This document shows, one piece after another, positions 18,440-29,761 of a DNA stretch of 64,000 bases. Under the pieces are notes generated by a model, which worked only from the letters and a program-made list of their open reading frames with translations, had not been told where the DNA came from and made no database searches. The translations under genes were made by a program, and so were the position numbers. Each line of letters starts with the position of its first letter. Within the stretch, counting starts at the first letter, position 1. The DNA is from Streptomyces sp. NBC_00443 (GTDB lineage Bacteria > Actinomycetota > Actinomycetes > Streptomycetales > Streptomycetaceae), in NCBI RefSeq assembly GCF_036014175.1, contig NZ_CP107917.1, positions 6,138,001-6,202,000 on the forward strand, given 5' to 3'.

Positions 18440-19429
18440 ATGGCCAGGAAATCTGCAAGTGACGACCTTCTCTCCCCCGTGACCCTCGCCGTGGGCCAGG
18501 AGGAGCTGCTGCTGGATCGTGCCGTGCGGGAGGTGGTGGTTGCCGCTCGGGCCGCTGATGCCGATACGGATGTGCGGGACCTGACTTCGGAGCAGTTGCA
18601 GCCGGGCACGTTGGCGGAGCTGACCAGTCCGTCGCTGTTCGCGGAGCGCAAGGTCGTGGTCGTGCGCAATGCGCAGGATCTGTCGGCCGACACGATCAAG
18701 GACGTGACGGCGTATCTGAGCGCGCCGGCCGAGGAGATCACCCTGGTGCTGCTGCACGCCGGGCAGGCCAAGGGCAAGAAGCTGCTCGACGCCGCGCGCA
18801 AGGTGGGGGCGCGGGAGGTGGCGTGTCCGAAGATGACCAAGCCGGCGGACCGGCTGGCGTTCGTCAGGCAGGAGTTCCGGGCGACCGGGCGGTCCGCGAC
18901 GCCCGAGGCCTGCCAGGCGCTCGTCGATGCCATCGGCAGTGATCTGCGGGAGCTGGCGTCAGCGGTGAGTCAGCTGGTCGCCGATGTCGAGGGGACCATC
19001 GACGAGGCGGTGGTGGGGCGGTACTACACAGGCCGGGCCGAGGCGTCGAGCTTCACCGTCGCCGACCGGGCGGTCGAGGGGCGGGCCGCGGAGGCGCTCG
19101 AGGCGCTGCGCTGGTCGCTGGCGACCGGCGTGGCGCCCGTGCTGATCACCAGTGCGCTCGCCCAGGGCGTCAGGGCCATCGGGAAGCTGTCCTCGGCCCG
19201 GGGCGGCCGGCCCGCCGACCTGGCGCGTGAGCTCGGGATGCCGCCCTGGAAGATCGACCGTGTGCGCCAGCAGATGCGGGGGTGGACGCCCGATGGAGTC
19301 GCGCTGGCGTTGCGCGCGGTGGCCGAGGCGGACGCCGGTGTGAAGGGCGGCGGGGACGACCCGGAGTACGCCTTGGAGAAGGCGGTCGTGACGATCGCGC
19401 GGGCCGCTCGGTCCAGAGGGCGGGGCTAG
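18440..19429 (+). CDS. holA: DNA polymerase III delta subunit
   Basis: A 329-residue HolA protein, the clamp-loader subunit that opens the beta clamp. Features: VTLAVGQEELLLDRAV at the N-terminus, ELTSPSLFAERKVVVVRNA (the beta-binding region), and the C-terminal collar helices with WSLATGVAPVLITSALAQGVRAIGKL. ATG at 18440 is chosen because the family starts close to the SPVTLA strand. CATCCT at 18427-18432 could be a -10 giving a leaderless transcript; no ribosome-binding site is visible. The upstream 23-bp repeat array ends 49 bp before the start. Confidence 0.93.
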   Translation: MARKSASDDLLSPVTLAVGQEELLLDRAVREVVVAARAADADTDVRDLTSEQLQPGTLAELTSPSLFAERKVVVVRNAQDLSADTIKDVTAYLSAPAEEITLVLLHAGQAKGKKLLDAARKVGAREVACPKMTKPADRLAFVRQEFRATGRSATPEACQALVDAIGSDLRELASAVSQLVADVEGTIDEAVVGRYYTGRAEASSFTVADRAVEGRAAEALEALRWSLATGVAPVLITSALAQGVRAIGKLSSARGGRPADLARELGMPPWKIDRVRQQMRGWTPDGVALALRAVAEADAGVKGGGDDPEYALEKAVVTIARAARSRGRG

Positions 19430-19432
19430 CGC

Positions 19433-19644
19433 CTGTTGTTCGGATCATGCCGACCCGAGCGGGGTCTGGCATGCGCATCTGTCGCGTTGTCGTCGGTTGT
19501 CGACTCCCCACTCTCGACTTCGCTCGAGCGGGGGGACCCCCATCGCGTCGCCGCCCTCCTCCGCCTTGCAGCTGCACGCATCAGACCCCGCTCGGGTCGG
19601 CTGAAAGGCGCAGTGCCTCCCAGCCGACCTGATCCAAACGACAG
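19433..19644. mobile_element. MITE-like inverted element without transposase
   Basis: Perfect 20-bp inverted arms, GCCGACCCGAGCGGGGTCTG (19449-19468) and its complement (19582-19601), lie inside outer arms CTGTTGTTCGGATCA (19433-19447) and TGATCCAAACGACAG (19630-19644) that match at 13 of 15 positions. The core (19504-19544) carries a short palindromic repeat seen again at 41436-41478. No gene fits inside. It begins 4 bp after the holA stop and may end holA transcription. Confidence 0.65.
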
Positions 19645-19714
19645 CCCTGGGGGAGGAGAGGAGAATCGGGCGTATCGGCCGTACATCGCCGGACACGGAA
19701 GGTGGCGATCAGAC

Positions 19715-20110
19715 ATGGCTGAGCATCCGCACGCAACTCTCGTCCGCAAGGGCTACGAAGCCTTCGCGAGCGGTGACATGGACGCCCTTCGCGGGCTGAT
19801 GACATCGGACTGCACGCACCACGTGCCCGGCAGCCACCCGTTGTCAGGTGACTTCAAGGGCCAGGACGCGATCATCGAGATGTACGGCCGGCTCTACGAG
19901 GAGACCGCCGGGTCGATGAGGGTCGAGCCGCGCACCGTACTCGTCGACGGCCGGGGGCACGCGGTCGCCGTACACCACTTCACGGCGGAGCGGCAGGGCA
20001 AGCGCCTCGACGAAGATGGGGCCATCGTCTTCCGCATCGTGGGGGACAAGGTCAGCGATCTCGACGAGTGCGTCGCGGACATGGACCGGGTGAACGACTT
20101 CTGGTCGTGA
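19715..20110 (+). CDS. NTF2/SnoaL-like protein
   Basis: A 131-residue NTF2-fold protein: RKGYEAFASGDMDALRGLMTSDCTHHVPGSHPLSGDFKGQDAIIEMYGRL is typical of SnoaL-like proteins, which can be cyclases, isomerases or non-enzymatic. No catalytic assignment is possible. The ATG at 19715 was chosen because the family begins with a helix at this point; GGAAGG lies 14 bp upstream. Bases before it belong to the inverted element. It is followed by a direct-repeat stretch (20120-20175, GCCCAAGGAGCAGGG) and a strong terminator. Confidence 0.82.
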   Translation: MAEHPHATLVRKGYEAFASGDMDALRGLMTSDCTHHVPGSHPLSGDFKGQDAIIEMYGRLYEETAGSMRVEPRTVLVDGRGHAVAVHHFTAERQGKRLDEDGAIVFRIVGDKVSDLDECVADMDRVNDFWS

Positions 20111-20177
20111 CAGCCGCCCCGAGGGGCAGGGCCCAAGGAGCAGGGCCCAAGGCGCAAGGCCCAAGGAGCAGGGCATA

Positions 20178-20227
20178 CCGAAGGCCCCGGCCGCCGTCCT
20201 GGGGAAGGACGGAGGCCGGGGCCTTCG
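20178..20227. terminator. Bidirectional terminator between the SnoaL-like gene and rpsT
   Basis: CCGAAGGCCCCGGCC (20178-20192) and GGCCGGGGCCTTCGG (20213-20227) form a perfect 15-bp stem, with CCGTCC/GGACGG pairing inside. It sits between two convergent genes, 68 bp after one stop and 119 bp after the other. Confidence 0.85.
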
Positions 20228-20346
20228 GTTCAAGCTGCTGAGCCCGTACCCGCGTGGCGAACGCAGGCCGCGTACAGGCTCGGAGTGCCGGACGGGAGCG
20301 GATGAGAGAGGGCCCGCTCGAGTCCCTCCGGCGATCAAATCAAGTG

Positions 20347-20613
20347 TCAGCCCTTGATGGCGCCGACCTTCGAAGCAAGCGCCGACTTCTTGTTGGCGGC
20401 CTGGTTCTTGTGGATGACGCCCTTGGCGACGGCCTTGTCGAGCTGACGCGCGGCAGCGCGCTGGTACTCGGTGGCCTTCTCGGTGTCACCCGCGGCAGCG
20501 GCCTCACGGGCCTTGCGGATCGCGGTCTTCAGGGAGGACTTGACGGCCTTGTTGCGCAGCCGAGCCTTCTCGTTGGTCTTGATCCGCTTGATCTGGGACT
20601 TGATGTTCGCCAC
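20347..20613 (-). CDS. rpsT: 30S ribosomal protein S20
   Basis: An 88-residue basic protein with the S20 N-terminus (ANIKSQIKRIKTNEKARLRN) and C-terminal HKNQAANKKSALASKV. S20 binds 16S rRNA early in 30S assembly. It starts at GTG 20613 with an AAAGG-like site upstream. It is divergent from lepA, which is the common actinobacterial arrangement. Confidence 0.98.
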   Translation of the reverse strand: MANIKSQIKRIKTNEKARLRNKAVKSSLKTAIRKAREAAAAGDTEKATEYQRAAARQLDKAVAKGVIHKNQAANKKSALASKVGAIKG

Positions 20614-20714
20614 TGATGAGCCTTTTCAGGTTCTGGCACGGGGCCGCGCGGGACCCGTCCCGGTGATTTTCTGGAGTGTGCCTCGTGCTGAGAGGGCATG
20701 AGACACAGCCACCC

Positions 20715-20744
20715 AGGCTACCAGTGGCCCGGCCGACGGCCCAA
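20715..20744 (-). promoter_or_regulatory. rpsT promoter
   Basis: On the minus strand TTGGGC (20744-20739), an 18-bp spacer and TAGCCT (20720-20715) form a good housekeeping promoter about 100 bp before the rpsT start. Confidence 0.55.
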
Positions 20745-20833
20745 AACGGTCGCCGGTCGCCGCCCATGGGACCATGGAACCTACGTATAGATCCGACCCG
20801 AGGCATAAGGCGCCTCAAGAGACAGGACCCTGC

Positions 20834-22702
20834 GTGCCCGCGACCCCTAACAATGTGCCCGAGCCGAGCCGTACCGACCCGGCACTGATCCGCAACTTCT
20901 GCATCATCGCGCACATCGACCACGGCAAGTCCACGCTCGCCGACCGGATGCTCCAGCTGACCGGTGTGGTCGAGCAGCGGCAGATGCGTGCTCAGTACCT
21001 CGACCGGATGGACATCGAGCGTGAGCGCGGAATCACGATCAAGTCCCAGGCGGTGCGGCTGCCGTGGGCTCCGACCCACGATTCCGGCAACACGCACATC
21101 CTCAACATGATCGACACCCCGGGGCACGTCGACTTCACCTACGAGGTCTCGCGGTCGCTCGCCGCCTGCGAGGGCACCGTCCTCCTCGTCGACGCCGCCC
21201 AGGGCATCGAGGCCCAGACCCTCGCCAACCTCTACCTGGCGATGGAGAACGACCTCACGATCATCCCCGTGCTGAACAAGATCGACCTGCCGGCCGCGCA
21301 GCCCGAGAAGTTCGCCGAGGAGCTCGCCAACCTGGTCGGCTGCGAGCCGGGCGACGTGCTCAGGGTGTCCGCCAAGACGGGCCTGGGCGTCGATGCCCTG
21401 CTCGACAGGGTCGTCCGCGAGGTTCCCGCCCCGGTCGGCGTCAAGGACGCTCCCGCCCGCGCGATGATCTTCGACTCGGTGTATGACTCCTACCGCGGTG
21501 TCGTGACGTACGTCCGTGTCATCGACGGCCAGCTCAACAAGCGCGAGCGGATCCGGATGATGTCCACCGGCGCCACGCACGAGCTGCTGGAGATCGGGAC
21601 GAACTCGCCGGAGATGCTGGCGGCCGACGGCCTCGGTGTCGGCGAGGTGGGCTATCTCATCACCGGTGTGAAGGACGTCCGCCAGTCCAAGGTCGGTGAC
21701 ACCGTCACCAGCCAGCACAAGGGCGCCGAGCAGGCTCTCGGCGGATACAAGGACCCGAAGCCGATGGTCTTCTCCGGTCTGTATCCGCTGGACGGCTCCG
21801 ACTACCCGGAGCTGCGCGAGGCCCTCGACAAGCTCCAGCTCAACGACGCCGCGCTCGTCTACGAGCCGGAGACCTCCGCGGCCCTCGGCTTCGGCTTCCG
21901 CGTCGGCTTCCTGGGACTCCTGCACCTCGACGTGATCCGGGAGCGGCTGGAGCGCGAGTTCGGGCTCGACCTGATCGCCACCGCGCCCAACGTGGTCTAC
22001 CGGGTGGACATGGAGGACGGCACCGAGCACACCGTCACCAACCCGAGCGAGTTCCCCGAGGGCAAGATCAACGAGGTGTACGAGCCGGTCGTACGCGCCA
22101 CGATCCTCGCGCCGACCGAGTTCATCGGCTCGATCATGGAGCTGTGCCAGACCCGGCGCGGCACCCTCCTCGGCATGGACTACCTCTCCGAGGACCGGGT
22201 CGAGATCCGCTACACGCTTCCCCTCGCCGAGATCGTCTTCGACTTCTTCGACCAGCTGAAGTCGAAGACGCGTGGGTACGCCTCGCTGGACTACGAGCCC
22301 ACCGGCGAGCAGACCTCCAGCCTGGTCAAGGTCGACATCCTGCTGCACGGCGACAAGGTCGACGCCTTCTCCGCGATCACGCACAAGGACGCGGCGTACG
22401 CGTACGGTGTGCGGCTCGTCGCCAAGCTGCGCGAGCTCATCCCGCGGCAGGCCTTCGAGGTGCCGATCCAGGCCGCCATCGGCTCCCGGGTGATCGCCCG
22501 CGAGACCATCCGCGCCATCCGCAAGGACGTCCTCGCCAAGTGCTACGGGGGCGACATCTCCCGTAAGCGCAAGCTGCTGGAGAAGCAGAAGGAAGGCAAG
22601 AAGCGGATGAAGATGGTGGGTTCCGTGGAGGTTCCGCAGGAGGCCTTCATCGCCGTACTGAGCAGTGATGACAGCGCGGGTTCGGGCAAGGCCAAGAAGT
22701 AA
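20834..22702 (+). CDS. lepA: Elongation factor 4 (LepA)
   Basis: A 622-residue translational GTPase. The G domain shows AHIDHGKSTLADR (G1), RGITIKSQ (G2), DTPGHVDF (G3) and NKIDLP (G4). The LepA-specific C-terminal domain is present (RKRKLLEKQKEGKKRMK). The family acts on stalled or mispaired elongating ribosomes and affects initiation. GTG at 20834 gives the usual N-terminus (PATPNNVPEPSRTDPALIRNF); an in-frame ATG at 20774 would add 20 unusual residues. A possible -10 (TATAGA, near 20786) lies upstream. Confidence 0.98.
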   Translation: MPATPNNVPEPSRTDPALIRNFCIIAHIDHGKSTLADRMLQLTGVVEQRQMRAQYLDRMDIERERGITIKSQAVRLPWAPTHDSGNTHILNMIDTPGHVDFTYEVSRSLAACEGTVLLVDAAQGIEAQTLANLYLAMENDLTIIPVLNKIDLPAAQPEKFAEELANLVGCEPGDVLRVSAKTGLGVDALLDRVVREVPAPVGVKDAPARAMIFDSVYDSYRGVVTYVRVIDGQLNKRERIRMMSTGATHELLEIGTNSPEMLAADGLGVGEVGYLITGVKDVRQSKVGDTVTSQHKGAEQALGGYKDPKPMVFSGLYPLDGSDYPELREALDKLQLNDAALVYEPETSAALGFGFRVGFLGLLHLDVIRERLEREFGLDLIATAPNVVYRVDMEDGTEHTVTNPSEFPEGKINEVYEPVVRATILAPTEFIGSIMELCQTRRGTLLGMDYLSEDRVEIRYTLPLAEIVFDFFDQLKSKTRGYASLDYEPTGEQTSSLVKVDILLHGDKVDAFSAITHKDAAYAYGVRLVAKLRELIPRQAFEVPIQAAIGSRVIARETIRAIRKDVLAKCYGGDISRKRKLLEKQKEGKKRMKMVGSVEVPQEAFIAVLSSDDSAGSGKAKK

Positions 22703-22742
22703 CCGCAGGTAGCACCAGGTGGCCCGGCAAATCGCCGCATCG

Positions 22743-22777
22743 GGGGTCCGTCGTACGAAAGCGCGACGGGCCCCTTT
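22743..22777 (+). terminator. lepA terminator
   Basis: GGGGTCCGTCG (22743-22753) pairs with CGACGGGCCCC (22764-22774), one G-T pair, followed by TTT. It lies 40 bp after the lepA stop. Confidence 0.8.
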
Positions 22778-22863
22778 GTGCGCGCCGTGTGACCGTCTGG
22801 AGGAAGTGACAGGGCGCAGGCCCTTACGCAGTGGGCTCTCGGCCTTTACCCTGATGCCTGCTC

Positions 22864-22880
22864 GATAGTTACTCGCGAGT
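22864..22880 (+). promoter_or_regulatory. Promoter and putative operator of the acyl-CoA ligase gene
   Basis: GATAGT (22864-22869) resembles a -10 and is followed at once by the 10-bp palindrome ACTCGCGAGT (22871-22880), with a further CGCGAGT half-site near 22888. A repressor bound here would cover the transcription start. TetR-type repressors of fatty-acid genes often use such sites; the regulator is unknown. Confidence 0.45.
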
Positions 22881-22944
22881 TAAACAACGCGAGTGGAACC
22901 AGCCGCACGTCAGCCGCACAGTCGCGGGTCCCCCGGAGGATGTC

Positions 22945-24819
<1,875 letters not shown>

Positions 24820-24859
24820 CGCGGTCGCGGAGGGGTGGCGGGGAGCGCCGGCGGCCGCG

Positions 24860-24930
24860 GGTGGTCTGTGGTTGCTCGCGCCCCGCGGCGCAGCCGCTGG
24901 TCGATACAGCCCCGCGCCCCTTCAGGTCGG
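24860..24930. repeat. Copy of a common Streptomyces intergenic repeat
   Basis: GTGGTTGCTCGCGCCCCGCG followed by a GCAGCCGC stretch and CAGCCCCGCGCCCCTTCAGG resembles a family of dispersed repeats often seen at Streptomyces gene ends. It lies in the 116-bp gap between two convergent genes. Recognition is from memory of the pattern. Confidence 0.4.
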
Positions 24931-24935
24931 CAAGG

Positions 24936-25502
24936 TCACCCCTTTCCGACCAGCCGACGTATCTCGTGGACCCTGGCGCGTAGGTCCGTCAGGTTCAGGG
25001 GCGTGCCCTCGGCGAGCTGGTCCTCCAAAGCCTCCAACTGGGTACTCAGCTCTCGGCTGTGGACGTGCTCTCGGCTCAGCAGACGCTCCAACTGCCTGTT
25101 CTTGCGGTACAGGTCCAGGAACACCGACACCTTCGCGCGTAGCACCCAAGGGTCGAACGGCTTGGTCAGATAGTCCGCCGCGCCTGTCGCGTAGCCGCGG
25201 AAGGCGTAGCCCGGGTCGTCCTCCGCGCCGGTCAGGAAGATGATCGGGACGTCCTTGGTCTGGTCGAGTCGTTTGATGTTGGTGGCGGTCTCGAAGCCGT
25301 CCATGCCCGGCATGCGGACATCGAGCAGCACCAGGGCGAAGCGTTGCCGCAGCAGCGCCTTCATCGCCTCCTCGCCCGAACGCGCGCGGACGAGCGGCTC
25401 GTTGAGGGACCCCAGTACGGCCTCCAGCGCGATCAGGTTGTCCTCCATGTCGTCGACCAGGAGGATGCCGGCACGCTCGTCGGTCGTTGCCTCAGCGCTC
25501 AT
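24936..25502 (-). CDS. Single-domain response regulator with coiled-coil tail
   Basis: A 188-residue protein. Receiver domain (~10-130): DD pair in LLVDDMEDN, phospho-acceptor Asp in LVLLDVRMPGMDG (~59), Thr in FLTGAED, Lys in YLTKPF. The tail (~135-188) is a charged coiled coil (RQLERLLSREHVHSRELSTQLEALEDQL) and no DNA-binding domain is seen. It starts 12 bp after the stop of the hybrid kinase gene and is probably its phosphotransfer partner or a link to another output. Confidence 0.9.
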   Translation of the reverse strand: MSAEATTDERAGILLVDDMEDNLIALEAVLGSLNEPLVRARSGEEAMKALLRQRFALVLLDVRMPGMDGFETATNIKRLDQTKDVPIIFLTGAEDDPGYAFRGYATGAADYLTKPFDPWVLRAKVSVFLDLYRKNRQLERLLSREHVHSRELSTQLEALEDQLAEGTPLNLTDLRARVHEIRRLVGKG

Positions 25503-25514
25503 GATGAAGTGGCC

Positions 25515-28500
25515 TCACTCGGTGATGGTCGGCGGAACCTCTTCCCCTTCGGAAGCGCTCGGTTCCGGTACTACGGAGTTGTCCGCGGCCTCGGGGTCCA
25601 GGAGGTCGCAGACGACGGTCAGCAGCTGATCCACGTCCACCGGCTTCGGTACGTAGTCGTTGGCGCCCCGCGCGATGGACTTCTCCCGGTCGCCGGGCAT
25701 GGCCTTCGCGGTGAGGGCGACGATGGGCAGGTCCGTCCAGCGCGGAGTGCGACGGATGGCGGAGATCGTCTCGTATCCGTCCATCTCCGGCATCATGATG
25801 TCCATCAGGACGAGTTCGACGTCCGGGTTGCGCTCCAGTGTCTCGATGCCCTCGCGGCCGTTCTCCGCGTACAGGACCGGCATGCCGACCCGGCCCAGGA
25901 CATGGGTGAGCGCGAAGACGTTGCGGATGTCGTCGTCCACTATCAGCACCCGCCGCCCGGGCAGGATCTGCCCCGCCCGGCCCGTCTGCCAGGCCTCCAG
26001 CTTGGTCGGCGTCGGCCAGGAATCGTCCGCGTCGTGGGCGGTCGAGAAGAACGTCTCGGCGGACAGCTGCTCCGGCACCGGCAGTGGGCGGTCCTCGGGC
26101 ACCGGGCCGGTGGCGGAGTGACCCGGGCTGACGACCGGGACGTACAGGGTGAACGTGGAGCCCCTGCCGGGCTCGCTCTCGGCGACGATACGGCCGCCCA
26201 GCAGGCCGGCGATCTCGCGGCTGATGGACAGGCCGAGGCCGGTGCCGCCGTACTTGCGGTTGGTCGTGCCGTCGGCCTGCTGGAACGCCTCGAAGATCAC
26301 CGGGAGTTTCTCCGACGCGATGCCGATGCCGGTGTCGGACACCGAGAACGCGATCACCTCGTCGCCCTCCAGGACGTAGTGGTGGTCGGGGTCCTTCACC
26401 CGGTTCACGCGCAGCTCGACCTTGCCCGAGGCGGTGAACTTGATGGCGTTGGAGAGGAGGTTGCGCAGGATCTGCTGGAGGCGCTGCTCGTCCGAGTACA
26501 TCTCGCGCGGTACGTCCTCGCCGACCGCCACCTCGAAGGCGAGCCCCCGGTCCAGGGTGAGCGGGCGGAAGGTGGCGTGGACATAGTCCAGCAGCTTGAT
26601 GAGCGGCAGCCTCTTCGGGCGTACGTCCATCCGGCCGGCCTCGATCTTCGACAGGTCAAGGATGTCGTTGATCAGCTGGAGCAGGTCCGAGCCGGAGCGG
26701 TGGATCGTCGTCGCGAACTGGACCTCCTGGTCGGAGAGATGGCCGTCCGGGTTGTCGGAGAGCAGCCTCGCCAGGATCAGCAGCGAGTTCAGAGGTGTCC
26801 GCAGCTCGTGGGACATGTTCGCCAGGAACTCCGACTTGTACTGCGACGAAGTCGCCAGGAGCGCCGCTTTCTCCTCCAGTTCGGCGTTCGAGCGCTGCAG
26901 CTCCGCCTGCTGCATCTGGAGTTCGTCCGAGCGTTCCTGGAGCTGCATGGCCAGGCGCTGGGACTCGCCGAGCAGGGACTCCGTACGGGAGTTGGCGATG
27001 ATCGTGTTGATCGCGACGGCAATGGTGTTCACGAACTGGTCGAAGAACGCCAGGTGCACGTCGGAGAAGCGGGAGAAGGACGCCAGCTCGATCACCCCGA
27101 GCAGCTTGTCCTCGAAGAGGATCGGGATGATGACGACGCTGCTGGGAGCCGCCTCGCCGAGCCCGCTGTTGATCTTGATGTAGTCCGGCGGGGCCTCCTC
27201 GACGAGGATCCGCTTCTTCTCGCGCGCCGCCTGCCGGACCAGGCCGTGCACCGGGAGGCCGCCGGTCTCGATGGTCGTGCCCTGGGCCGAGCCGTATCCG
27301 GCGATGAAGGCCAGTCCCTTCGTGGGAACCGTGGTGCGCAGCGCGGCGCTCTCCTCGTCCGGGTCGGCCAGGAAGAACGCGCCGTACTGGGCGTTCACCA
27401 GCGGCGTCAGCTCGCGCAGCAGCAGGTCGGCGACCTCCATCAGGTCGCGGTGGCCCTGCATCAGGGCGGCCAGGCGGGCCAGGTTGGACTCCAGCCAGTC
27501 CTTGGCGCGGGTCGTCTCGCGCAGGTTGGCCACCATCAGGTTGATGTTGTCCTTCAGCTCCGTGACCTCGCCGCGGGTCTCGACCGTGATCGAGCGGGAC
27601 ATGTCGCCCTGGGCCACCGCGGAGGCGACCTCGGCGATCGCGCGGACCTGGGTGGTCAGGTTCGACGCCAGCTCGTTCACGTTCGTCGTCAGGCGCTTCC
27701 AGGTGCCGTACACGCCCTCCACCCGGGCCTGGCCGCCGAGCTGGCCCTCGGAGCCCACCTCGCGGGCCACGCGGGTCACCTCGGAGGAGAAGGAGGAGAG
27801 GGTGTCGACCATCGTGTTGATGGCGGTCTTCAGCTCCAGGATCTCGCCGCGCGCGTCCACGTCGATCTTCTTGGAGAGGTCGCCGTTGGCGACGGCGGTC
27901 GTCACCTGCGCGATGTTGCGCACCTGTGAGGTGAGGTTGTCGGCCATGTAGTTGACGTTGTCGGTCAGGTCCCGCCAGACGCCGGAGACGCCCAGCACCT
28001 GCGCCCGGCCGCCGAGCCGGCCATCGGTGCCGACCTCGCGGGCCACGCGGGTGACCTCGTCGGCGAAGGCGCGCAGCTGCTGCACCATCGTGTTGACGGT
28101 GTCCTTGAGTTCGAGGATCTCGCCGCGGGCGTCGACGGTGATCTTCTTGGACAGGTCGCCGTTGGCGACGGCGGTCGTCACCTGCGCGATGTTGCGGACC
28201 TGCGAGGTCAGGTTCAGCGCCATGAAGTTGACGTTGTCGGTGAGGTCTTTCCATACGCCGCTGACGCCGCGTACCTGGGCCTGACCGCCGAGGTTTCCTT
28301 CGGTGCCGACCTCGCGGGCGACGCGGGTGACCTCGTCGGCGAAGGCGGAGAGCTGGTCGACCATCGTGTTGATGGTCGACTTGAGTTCGAGGATCTCGCC
28401 CTTCGCCTCCACCGTGATCTTCTTGCCCAGGTCGCCCTGGGCGACCGCGGTGGAGACCAGGGCGATGTTGCGGACCTGGGAGGTCAGGTTGTCCGCCATG

Positions 28501-29659
28501 AAGTTGACGTTGTCGGTGAGGTCTTTCCACACGCCGCTGACGCCGCGTACCTGGGCCCGGCCGCCGAGGTTTCCTTCGGTGCCGACCTCGCGGGCGACGC
28601 GGGTGACCTCGTCGGCGAAGGCGGAGAGCTGGTCGACCATCGTGTTGATGGTCGACTTGAGCTCGAGGATCTCGCCCTGGGCGTCGACGGTGATCTTCTG
28701 GCTCAGGTCGCCGTTGGCGACGGCGGTGGTGACCTGGGCGATGTTGCGGACCTGGGAGGTCAGGTTCGACGCCATGAAGTTGACGTTGTCGGTGAGGTCC
28801 TTCCATACGCCGCTGACGCCGCGTACCTGGGCCCGGCCGCCCAGCTGCCCTTCCGTACCCACCTCACGGGCGACCCTCGTCACCTCGTCGGCGAAGGCGG
28901 AGAGCTGGTCGACCATCGTGTTGACGGTCAGCTTGAGTTCGAGCAGCTCGCCGGTCGCCTCGACGGTGACCGTGCGGGTCAGGTCGCCGCGGGCCACCGC
29001 CGTGGTCACCAGCGCGATGTCACGCACCTGCGCCGTCAGCCGGGACGCCATCGTGTTGACGGCCTCGGTCACATCCCGCCAACTTCCCGACAGTCCCTGC
29101 ACCTTGGCCCGCCCGCCGAGTCGGCCCTCGGTGCCGACCTCGCGGGCCACGCGGGTGACCTCGCCGGTGAACAGGGAGAGCTGGTCGACCATCTTGTTCA
29201 CGGCGCGGCCCAGGCGGCGCAGGTCGCCGCGTAACTGGCGGCTGCCGTCGTGCAGATCGACACGCTGGGTCAGGTCACCGCCGGCCACCGCGTCGAGTAC
29301 GCGCGTCGCGTTCGCCGCCGGGGCGACGAGGGCGTCGAGCACCTGGTTGACGTCGTTGACGCGGGTCGTCCAGTCACCGGGGCCCGGGCTCGCCGAGAGC
29401 CGCTCGTCGAGCCTGCCGTGCCGGACCAACTCCCGTTTGACCCGCTGCACTTCACGGTTGAAGTGCGTGCTCCGGTCCATGATCTGGTTGAAGACCGCCG
29501 TCAGCTCGGCCACCACTCCTCACCGGTCTCCGGCAGCCTCCGGAAGTCGCCGTCCCTCGCCGCGGTCATCGCGGCGAGCAGCGGGCGCAGTTCCGATGCT
29601 CGAATCTGACCGTCTTTCTGTCCGTCTTCGAGCACACGCGTAGCACGGTCATCACTCAT
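25515..29659 (-). CDS. Poly-HAMP hybrid histidine kinase (apparent frameshift near N-terminus)
   Basis: The main frame (GTG 29516 to 25515) encodes 1333 residues with no TM helix: a partial HAMP (~57-105), six 92-residue HAMP repeats (~106-657), a GAF domain (~690-850), a coiled coil, HisKA with His903 (NMSHELRTPLN), HATPase (LLSNAIKF, DTGIGIA, GTGLGLSI) and a C-terminal receiver with Asp1239 (LMDIMMPEMDG). Upstream, ATG 29659 opens 51 codons (MSDDRATRV...LLAAMTAARDGDFRRLPETGE) that fit the family N-terminus but stop at 29504. Adding one G in the GGTGAGGAGTGG stretch (~29520) would join them. It is a cytosolic sensor of unknown signal, divergent from a SpoIIE phosphatase gene and followed by a lone receiver gene. 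Confidence 0.85.
27546..29201 (-). repeat. Six 276-bp direct repeats encoding HAMP units
   Basis: Six contiguous 276-bp (92-codon) units in the kinase gene; units 2-5 are most alike (EVTRVAREVGTEG.LGG.AQVRGVSGVWKDLTDNVNFMA). The DNA similarity could allow unit gain or loss by recombination and makes misassembly possible. Confidence 0.9.
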
Positions 29660-29761
29660 GGCGGCCCACTTCGGTAACTCGGTGCTTATGGGCGTGGCCA
29701 GTCTGTCACTCTGTCGGCGTCGACTGAGGCGTATTCGTCCGAACCGTTCGGGGAGCTGTAG

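Noticed and set aside
17301..18458. Long minus-strand frame encoding repeats such as RSGRGQRAGQAG
   Set aside because: It is the translation of the 23-bp tandem array and the antisense of nat; codon usage and repeats are not protein-like.
25515..29516. Array of HAMP repeats as a possible CRISPR or satellite
   Set aside because: The period is exactly 92 codons and encodes conserved HAMP units, so it is a protein-coding repeat.
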